Assembly: GCA_027371665.1 (NCBI GenBank) | Contig: DAHXMP010000449.1 | Location: 1-9,111, forward strand | DNA from: Bacteroidota bacterium | GTDB lineage: Bacteria > Bacteroidota > Ignavibacteria > Kapaibacteriales > UBA2268 | Reading direction: 5' to 3' | Length of the DNA: 9,111 bases | Part shown: positions 1 to 6,700 of the stretch, piece by piece | How the letters are laid out: every line of letters begins with the position of its first letter | Position numbering within the stretch: position 1 is the stretch's first letter | Program-made: the position numbers and the translations under genes | The notes under the pieces: model-generated | What the model saw: the letters and a program-made list of their open reading frames with translations, nothing else | The model's database searches: none | Told to the model about the DNA's origin: nothing

Positions 1-549
1 TGCAAGGCTAATGTTTTTTATACCTGCATTCAAAAATTCATTTACGATTCCAAAAACTTTATCTTCGGAAATGTCTCCTTCGAATCCGCAGCCAAAGGCA
101 GATTGAACAGAAACCTGGACTTTCTTTCCTGACTTTAGCAATTCTTTTGCCATATTTATTATTCTTGCTTGTGCTTCGGCAACACTCATACCTGTGTTTT
201 TCATAGAATGAGTTTCGCTTGCGGAAACCCCCATGCAAAACATTTCAACGCCGCAGGCAATGCCTCTTTCCATTCCTTTCTCATTCAGTACTAATCCGGA
301 TAAAATAACATTCTTCAATTTGTTGCCGGGCATATTGAAATGTTCGAATAAATCATCGGTATCGGCCATTTGCGGAACTTTTCCCATATGTACAAAAGAA
401 CCTGCTTGTATAATATCAATTCCCGAAGCGGCGAGTTCTTCTATCCACTGAATCTTAGTAATTGTCGGGACCGGCTCACTTTCCATCTGTAGCCCGTCCC
501 TCATACCGACATCGTGAATTTTAATATTTTTAAAATTGGAAATATCCAT
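1..549 (-). CDS. HMG-CoA lyase-like (DRE-TIM metallolyase family) protein, N-terminal part
   Basis: This gene is incomplete: 183 codons from ATG at 549 run off the left edge in frame. Translation gives a TIM-barrel lyase of the hydroxymethylglutaryl-CoA lyase family, which cleaves 3-hydroxy-3-methylglutaryl-CoA to acetyl-CoA and acetoacetate in the cytoplasm. Visible family motifs are VGMRDGLQ (residues 14-21, with R17 and metal-binding D18), SFV..-KVPQMAD (51-63), VSASETHSMKNTGMS (108-122), and FGCGFEG (152-158), followed by ISLA, where the barrel continues. The C-terminal metal-ligand histidines and the catalytic cysteine loop lie outside the window. Several usual residues differ: Q48 stands where human HMG-CoA lyase has Glu72, and HMGK replaces the SPKW segment before VPQM. 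The exact substrate is therefore uncertain. AGGA lies five bases before the ATG and supports this start. The gene lies 113 bases downstream of the dehydrogenase on the same strand. The family assignment is firm; the specific reaction is inferred. Confidence 0.85.
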   Translation of the reverse strand, partial: MDISNFKNIKIHDVGMRDGLQMESEPVPTITKIQWIEELAASGIDIIQAGSFVHMGKVPQMADTDDLFEHFNMPGNKLKNVILSGLVLNEKGMERGIACGVEMFCMGVSASETHSMKNTGMSVAEAQARIINMAKELLKSGKKVQVSVQSAFGCGFEGDISEDKVFGIVNEFLNAGIKNISLA

Positions 550-590
550 AATTTTCCTAAAAATAAATTATGATTTCATAATACAAAGGT
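550..590 (-). promoter_or_regulatory. Candidate Bacteroidota-type promoter with inverted repeat in the spacer
   Basis: Read on the minus strand, TTTG (587-584) is followed by an 18-base spacer and then TATTTTTA (565-558). This resembles the Bacteroidota primary sigma pattern TTTG / about 19 bases / TAnnTTTG, with the last base of the -7 box not matching. The spacer is almost wholly occupied by a perfect inverted repeat, ATTATGA-TT-TCATAAT (567-582), a position where a repressor could block transcription. A caveat is that the -7 box lies only eight bases from the ATG, so the transcript would be nearly leaderless and would not include the AGGA ribosome site. Either the promoter or the Shine-Dalgarno reading may be spurious in DNA this AT-rich. 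Confidence 0.3.
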
Positions 591-662
591 TTAATAAATT
601 CAATATCCGGAAATTTATAATTTAAAAATTGAAAATATTGAAAAAAAACATAATGTAATGGA

Positions 663-1811
663 TTACTTGAATAATAATTTCTCGGCTACCGCATTGGCAA
701 TATCGAGAGTTTTCGAAGTACCTCCCATATCGTAAGTCCTGGCTTTGCCTTCTTTGATAACATCGGCAACAGCCTTTTCAAGGGCAACAGCCTTCTCAGT
801 TTCACCGAGCCAGTCGAGCATCATCTTTGCGGCAAGAATCGTCGCAATCGGATTTACCTTATACAAGCCGGAGTATTTCGGTGCCGAGCCGTGTGTCGGC
901 TCGAACACGGCAAGCTTTTCACCAATATTACCGGAACAGCCGAAGCCCAGTCCGCCTACCATCTGTGCGCACAAATCGGAAATTATATCTCCATATAAAT
1001 TCGGAGCAACGAGCACATCATAGTTATTCGGATTTTTCAGCAGCCACATTGTCATTGCATCAACATTTGCCTCGTCGAACTGAACTCCAGGATAATCTTT
1101 GGCTACTTCCTTTCCGATTTCGAGGAATAATCCGTCGGTTGCACGGACAACATTTGCTTTATGAACAATGGTAACTTTTTTTCTTCCGAATTTTTTCGCA
1201 TAATCATAAGCCGCCCTAATGATTCTCTCAGTACCTTGTTGTGTATTTATTTTGCATGAAATTGAATATTCGGTCTCTTTAAGATTTTTGAATTTATCGA
1301 ACGGTTTAGACAGTTTAGCAAGAACATCCGATAATTCCTTAGGAACAGAATTGAATTCGACCCCTGAATACAAATCCTCGGTATTTTCCCGAAACATCAC
1401 TATATCAATATTATCCTTGAAGTTTAACGGATTTCCCGGGTATGCTTTTGTGGGCCTTAGACAGATATACAGGTCGAAAAGCTGTCTCATCCTGACAATC
1501 GGAGAGCGGTAAATCAAACCTTTGCCCTTTAGTTCGGGAATCAATTCGGCTTCGGCGGCTTTTACCGGTTTCGATGTAATTGCACCGAACATAGCAGCGT
1601 CAACGCTGTTTAGCAAGTCAATCGTTCTCTTCGGGAAGGCATCTCCCTCCTTACACCAAAAATCCCAACCAATATCACCATGAATATACTCTGCTTTCAG
1701 ATTCAGCTTATCCAAAACAATTTTTGCCGCCTCGAGAACCTCGATTCCAATTCCGTCACCGGGCAGCCATGCAATTTTGTAACTTTGTTTCTTTTGCTTC
1801 TGTTCGGCCAT
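663..1811 (-). CDS. Isocitrate/isopropylmalate dehydrogenase family enzyme, probable isocitrate dehydrogenase
   Basis: This is a complete 382-residue beta-decarboxylating dehydrogenase, which oxidises and decarboxylates a 2-hydroxy tricarboxylic or dicarboxylic acid with NAD(P) and Mg2+. Visible landmarks are GDGIG (18-22), the substrate loop SPIVRMR (103-109), CLRP (117-120, R119), FRENTEDLY (140-148, catalytic Y148), VHKAN (216-220, catalytic K218), metal-site aspartates D251, D275 and D279, and HGSAPKY (307-313). S103 and R109 align with isocitrate-binding Ser113 and Arg119 of E. coli Icd, while I105 replaces Asn115; SPIV also recalls homoisocitrate dehydrogenases. K312, Y313 and Y360 match NADP-binding Lys344, Tyr345 and Tyr391 of E. 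coli Icd, but G364 replaces Arg395, so the coenzyme is uncertain. Length fits the short IDH/IPMDH type. AAGGAG at 1826-1821, nine bases before the ATG, fixes the start. The preferred role is the TCA-cycle isocitrate step; isopropylmalate is less likely because the family's leucine-pathway loop is absent, and homoisocitrate remains possible. Confidence 0.88.
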   Translation of the reverse strand: MAEQKQKKQSYKIAWLPGDGIGIEVLEAAKIVLDKLNLKAEYIHGDIGWDFWCKEGDAFPKRTIDLLNSVDAAMFGAITSKPVKAAEAELIPELKGKGLIYRSPIVRMRQLFDLYICLRPTKAYPGNPLNFKDNIDIVMFRENTEDLYSGVEFNSVPKELSDVLAKLSKPFDKFKNLKETEYSISCKINTQQGTERIIRAAYDYAKKFGRKKVTIVHKANVVRATDGLFLEIGKEVAKDYPGVQFDEANVDAMTMWLLKNPNNYDVLVAPNLYGDIISDLCAQMVGGLGFGCSGNIGEKLAVFEPTHGSAPKYSGLYKVNPIATILAAKMMLDWLGETEKAVALEKAVADVIKEGKARTYDMGGTSKTLDIANAVAEKLLFK

Positions 1812-1891
1812 GTAAAATTTCTCCTTATAGAATGATTTATTATTAATTACAGATTTATCAAAAATAATTTATTTAAAAATTTAAAAAGCTT

Positions 1892-3505
1892 TTATAATAA
1901 CATCTCCTGATTGTTTGGGAGCAGTATCGTAAATGTTGTCCCGTGGTTTATTTCACTCTTAACATGAATTTTTCCCCTGTGAGCATCAATAATCCAATGC
2001 ACAATTGATAAGCCTAATCCAAATCCTTGAATGTTACCCGACCTTGCTTTGTCAATCCTGTAAAATCTGTCAAAAATATGACTTAATTCATTTTCATCCA
2101 TTCCCGTTCCGGTATCACTTACGACAACTTCCGAAAAAATTTTCCCTTTTGAAATGCCAATAAATATTTTGCCTCCCTCCGGTGTATATTTGATGGCATT
2201 ATCAACGATATTCAAAACAGCCTGGTGAATTCTTCCGGTATCAATTTCGAGTATGACATTTTCTTCAATATTTGAGTCAACTTTTATTCCCTTAGATTCG
2301 GCGAGGATTGCGGCATCTTCTACAATATCCTGCATAAGTTTCGATAAATTGCCTTCATCCATTGCCAGTTTAACGTGTCCCGTATCGGCACGGGAAAGTT
2401 CCAATAATGTTTCAACTACATTTGACAGCCTGTCAACTTCTTCGAGGGCACTAACGATTACGGCTTCATATTCTTCGGTCGTTTTACGGCTGTGTAAAGC
2501 AATTTCAAGCTCTCCTCTTAAAATTGTCAAAGGTGTTTTCAATTCATGCGATGCATCCGACGAAAACTGCCTCGTTTGGATAAAGGAGTTCTCGAGGCGT
2601 TCAATCATTTCATTCAAAGTCTTTGTCAGCCTTCCGATTTCATCATTCAAATTATGTTCAGGCAGACGCTTATTCATATGTTTTGCGGTGATTTCATTAG
2701 CCGTTTTCGTGATTTCATCCACGGGCCTCAGGGAAATTTTTGCAAGGAACATACCGCCAGCCACAGAAACAAGAAGAATTAAAGGAAAGGCTGCTAGCAA
2801 TGCTATGAATAACTGTCTTAACTGGCTGTCAATAACATTAGAGGCATATCCTATCGATATTACCGCATTTTTTGTCCTTTTAATAAACAGCCTTAGCCGC
2901 TGGCTGTTCATGTTAAGATATGAAAAAACCGAATCAATATCTTCATGCAAAGTGATAATCGAAGGCGGAATAGTATATGAATTAGAGCCTTTAACGAGAA
3001 CAGAATCGCTCGTAACCTGCATTTTCAATGTATGGGTGAGAAAAATCGGCAGAGAATCGGATTTAAGATTTTCGGAACGCCAAACAATCTGATTATTAGT
3101 ATCTGAAATTTGTATAAAATAATTTTTCGGCTCGAGGAGAATATGTTCATAAATAGCCGACCAGACAGCACTCCTGGCTTTTTCATCGTTTTTGGGTTCT
3201 GTGCCGGGCCTCAAAGGTCCTACAAATCTCCGCTTTTCGTCTTCCAGAAAGATTGCAAATTTATCCATTCCTTCTTTCGATTGCTTTTCATGTTTGATTA
3301 CTTTGGGCTTTAACGCTTCAAGAGTATTTTCTTTAATAATATTATCGAGTGATTCGGCGACGTTGACAATCGAGGCATCGAGATTTTGATGTAATTCGTT
3401 CGATACGGAGAGATACATGTAAACACCGAAAGAAGACAATGAAAGAACGACAATGGCACTATACCAAAAAGTCAACCTTGTTTTCAGCGATACCTTTATT
3501 GCCAT
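1892..3505 (-). CDS. Membrane-bound sensor histidine kinase (HAMP-HisKA-HATPase), orphan in this window
   Basis: This is a two-component sensor kinase that autophosphorylates on histidine in response to an extracytoplasmic signal and passes phosphate to a response regulator. Numbering here is from the more upstream ATG at 3535 (547 residues). I prefer the ATG at 3505 (537 residues) because MAIKVSLKTRLTFWYSAIV is the usual short basic leader before the first membrane helix; neither ATG has a clear Shine-Dalgarno sequence. Domain order: TM1 about 23-44; extracytoplasmic sensor region about 45-240 with no domain I recognise; TM2 about 241-266; HAMP about 267-320; HisKA with SHELKTP (phosphoacceptor H330); HATPase with N box LNIVDNAIKYTPEGG (441-455), G1 SDTGTGMD (473-480), F box IFDRFYRID (487-495) and G2 GFGLGLS (504-510). 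All catalytic boxes are intact. The layout resembles CusS/heavy-metal-type periplasmic sensors, but no metal-binding cluster is evident. No response regulator gene is adjacent, which is unusual for this type. Confidence 0.93.
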   Translation of the reverse strand: MAIKVSLKTRLTFWYSAIVVLSLSSFGVYMYLSVSNELHQNLDASIVNVAESLDNIIKENTLEALKPKVIKHEKQSKEGMDKFAIFLEDEKRRFVGPLRPGTEPKNDEKARSAVWSAIYEHILLEPKNYFIQISDTNNQIVWRSENLKSDSLPIFLTHTLKMQVTSDSVLVKGSNSYTIPPSIITLHEDIDSVFSYLNMNSQRLRLFIKRTKNAVISIGYASNVIDSQLRQLFIALLAAFPLILLVSVAGGMFLAKISLRPVDEITKTANEITAKHMNKRLPEHNLNDEIGRLTKTLNEMIERLENSFIQTRQFSSDASHELKTPLTILRGELEIALHSRKTTEEYEAVIVSALEEVDRLSNVVETLLELSRADTGHVKLAMDEGNLSKLMQDIVEDAAILAESKGIKVDSNIEENVILEIDTGRIHQAVLNIVDNAIKYTPEGGKIFIGISKGKIFSEVVVSDTGTGMDENELSHIFDRFYRIDKARSGNIQGFGLGLSIVHWIIDAHRGKIHVKSEINHGTTFTILLPNNQEMLL

Positions 3506-3535
3506 TGTTATTCGTCTATCACATAAATAAAACAT

Positions 3536-3755
3536 AAAATTAGCATGAAAATAAAATTAAGAATTTTTTTGTTAAAAAACCTTGAAAAAAAGGAATTTGA
3601 ATTATTTAAATTCAGATTATATTAACTATAATATATGAGTGGCTTGATAATTGATATAATTAATAGATAGTAAATAATTTTATAAAGAATTAATTTTATT
3701 AAGGGTATTCAATTAATAAATTCAACAGTTAGAGAGGAAGATACGATTTATTTAG
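3536..3755. promoter_or_regulatory. AT-rich divergent intergenic region between histidine kinase and tamB-like gene
   Basis: These 220 bases separate two divergently transcribed genes, so they must carry the promoter for tamB and probably the one for the kinase. The sequence is extremely AT-rich, which makes promoter calls weak. On the plus strand, TTG (3651-3653) and TAATTTTA (3675-3682), 21 bases apart, loosely fit the Bacteroidota TTTG / TAnnTTTG pattern. A perfect inverted repeat, TGAATT-ATTTA-AATTCA, lies at 3598-3614. A purine-rich stretch, AGAGAGGAAG (3731-3740), precedes tamB. I see no open reading frame of gene-like character, no RNA gene and no hairpin followed by a T-run. Confidence 0.4.
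3598..3614. repeat. Short perfect inverted repeat, possible operator
   Basis: TGAATT and AATTCA form six-base arms around the five-base centre ATTTA, in the divergent region upstream of both the kinase and the tamB-like gene. The placement suits a regulator binding site, but short AT-only palindromes arise readily by chance in this composition. There is no second copy that I can see in the region. Confidence 0.25.
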
Positions 3756-6700
3756 ATGAACGGCGAAACTGAAAATAATGAAGATTTAGAAATAAAAGAA
3801 ACAGAGTTCAAGAAGAAATCTTTTTGGAGCAAATTATTAAAAATCATTTTAAGAATTGCCCTGATTTGTATTGCTTTCGTTTTTACGGTTTCTGTCGGAT
3901 TTATTCTCCTTTCTCAGACTGCCGGATTCAGGCACTGGCTTTCGGGTTACCTGTATAATATGATTAATAACGAGCTTGAAGGAAGACTCACATTTTCCGA
4001 CGTTAAGCTGAATCCGCTGAAAGGAAGCCTTGAAATCAACGATGTCTGCCTAATAGCCGGCGGAGATACATTAGTAAAATGCCCACTTCTGGATGTTAAT
4101 TTTTCCGTTAAACCCCTGCTAATGGAAAAAGCGATTGTAAGAAGCATTGTACTGGAATCGCCTGTCATCAAAATTTTACGCAGCCGTATGGATAGCTCAT
4201 GGAACATAGAGCATGTCGCAAAGCCAAGTACCAACACTGCCAAATCAAAGTCAAACTGGATAATAGACGTTTCAAAGCTTGAAATCAGGAATGGCAGGGT
4301 GGTTTTGTACGATTCCACATATTCTCATTTTAAATCTCAAAATATTGATTACGGAAATCTCAGCCTCGACAAATTCAACCTGAAATTATCTGCTCTGCTG
4401 AAATTGAAGGAACCATCATTCTCCGTAAATCTCGAAACTTTAAATTTCATCGAAACACACTCACAGCGTCGTCTCGATAATTTATCTTTAGAAGCTAAAA
4501 TTGATACTTTAGGCATGGAGGCTGCATCATTGACAATCAATACGCCGGATTCAAAAATTGATTTACAGGCAAAGCTTTCAGGCATTAATGTTTTCGGAGA
4601 TTCTAAAAATATTGATTTTGGCAGTGCTCCCTTAAGCCTCAGCATGAAAGCCAAACCAATCAGTACGGATGAGTTTCTCAGGTATCTTCCACTGCCGTTT
4701 AAGTTATCCGGTTCTATTATTGTTGATATTTCAGCAAGCGGTAATTTGAATAACCTGTCGGTTGACGGGCTGAATTTAAAATTAGCAAAATCGGATGTCA
4801 AAATATCCGGAAAGCTTAAAGAATTATTAAATCCGGAAAAATTTAAATACGTCATTAACATAAAAGACACAAGGATTGTTGATACAGATATTTTCAGTTT
4901 ACTACACTGGCTTGACAGAAAAAGCATTCCAGACTTTGGAAATGTTGAAATAAATAATACCAAAGTCAGCGGCAGTAAGGACTCCATCGGAATAAGCATT
5001 AATGCATCGAGTTCATTAGGCAAGATAACGGGAAATGCCGGATTGGGCTTTAGTGTACCTATGACATACAGTGGAATACTGAAAACAGAAAATCTGAACA
5101 TAGGCAGTATTTTACATGATACCAGATTATCGAGTGCTATAAATTCATCTGTTAATTTCAGCGGTTCAGGAACAGATTTAAAAAATTTAATGGTGAAACT
5201 CGGTATTCAATCGAGCAATTCGCGTTTCTCCGAGTATCATTATAATAACTTCAAACTTGCAGCATCCGTTGACGGTAAAGGAAATATTCTTGTAGATACA
5301 CTAAGGCTTGTATTGAATAACAGAAGAAGTTTCGACTCAACGGATATATCCGGAGAAGAGCCGGCAAAAGCAGATATAAGGGGGATTTTGAATATAAAGA
5401 ATCCTGAACATCCTTTTTACAATTTTGATATAAGACTTAACGGTCTCGATATTGCCTCATTGTCCGGTAATCAGTATGCTCCCGTTTACTTTGATGGGGA
5501 CATATCGGTTAAAGGGGAAGGATTAGAGCCTGACAGCATTATGGGGGGGTTGAAAGCCAATGTCAATGAGTGTGTGTTTTCCGACAGGGCTTTAACTCCA
5601 TTTAAACTCGATGCAGATTTCACAAGGAATGAAGGATGGAGAAGCTTAATATTAAAATCGGATTTTTTAAATGTTTCCCTGGCAGGTAATTATAGATATA
5701 CAAATCTTTTAAATATGCTTGAAACACAGGGGAATATAATTTCTGATTTTGTACAAAAAAATATTAATAAGTTTAAGATTGACAGTAATTCCATGCATGG
5801 AAATCCGGTAATAAAAAATACAGCAGGATTTGAACCAATGAGTCTCACATTCCATTCAGACATTAAGGACCTGTCTTTATTGTCGGTATTTCTGAAGAAA
5901 ACGAAGCTCCATTCTATTTCTACTATAGAAATGCAATGGAATGTAACCGGGGATGAAAGCAAGTTGAAGCTCGATTCATTAATCGTCAATGATATCGAAC
6001 TTGAAAACCCGGATATTCATATTTCATCAGGGCCTTTGAACATTGCAGGGAATTTCGATATAAGAATCAGGGATTCTGTTCCTGAATTGAGCCAGGCAAA
6101 AATAGATTTTTATGCCTTATCGGATATTGCTATAAATAAAATAATTCTAAAAAATCCTTTATCGAGGATAAATTTTAAAAATAATATCGCTGATTTTGAG
6201 ATTTCTTCGATTTTAAACGATATGATCGGTTTCTATAACAAAGGAACTATAAATTTTAATGATACTTATATTAATGCGGAAATAGACAGCACGAGGATTG
6301 ATTATCATGATTCGGTAAGCTGGTTCTCGCAGGAACATATTATCTTTAATTTAGATAATCGGGGAATAGATTTCAAATCATTGCATTTAGAAAGGAAGAA
6401 TGCAGAATCAGTAAGCCTGAAAGGCTTGTATAGTGAAAACAGCAATGATTTATTATTGAAAATTGATAAATTTAACCTTAAGGATTTATCATTGTTCATG
6501 CCCCCGGAGAAAATCAAGTTGATTGATAAATTGAATGGTGAAGTTGATTCCCTTGGCCTGCAAATAAAAGGAAGCTTGAATAATCCCGAACTCGGCTTGA
6601 ATTTTTTTGCAGACAGTATATCTTATAACGGAACTTATATCGGTAACATATTCGGTTTACTGAACCATAAAGATTCTCTTGTTAAGGGGAATCTTAGTAT

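Noticed and set aside
233..451. Plus-strand open frame of 72 codons at the left edge
   Set aside because: It is antisense to the lyase-like gene, whose translation shows clear family motifs throughout.
1812..1891. Possible separate promoter for the dehydrogenase in the 80-base gap after the kinase
   Set aside because: A TTTTG box is present on the minus strand near 1859-1863, but no good -7 or -10 box follows at the right distance. I could not separate it from AT-rich background.
1884..1893. AAAAGCTTTT palindrome at the end of the kinase gene
   Set aside because: It is almost purely A/T, has no loop and overlaps the stop codon. It is not a convincing terminator or operator.
2253..3092. Long plus-strand open frame (279 codons) opposite the histidine kinase
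   Set aside because: It lies wholly antisense to an intact kinase with all catalytic boxes. Its translation is Ser/Ile-rich shadow sequence with no recognisable domain.
4349..5101. Minus-strand open frame (250 codons) inside the tamB-like gene
   Set aside because: It is an antisense shadow of the tamB coding sequence, with low-complexity Leu/Ser/Phe composition and no motif or ribosome site.
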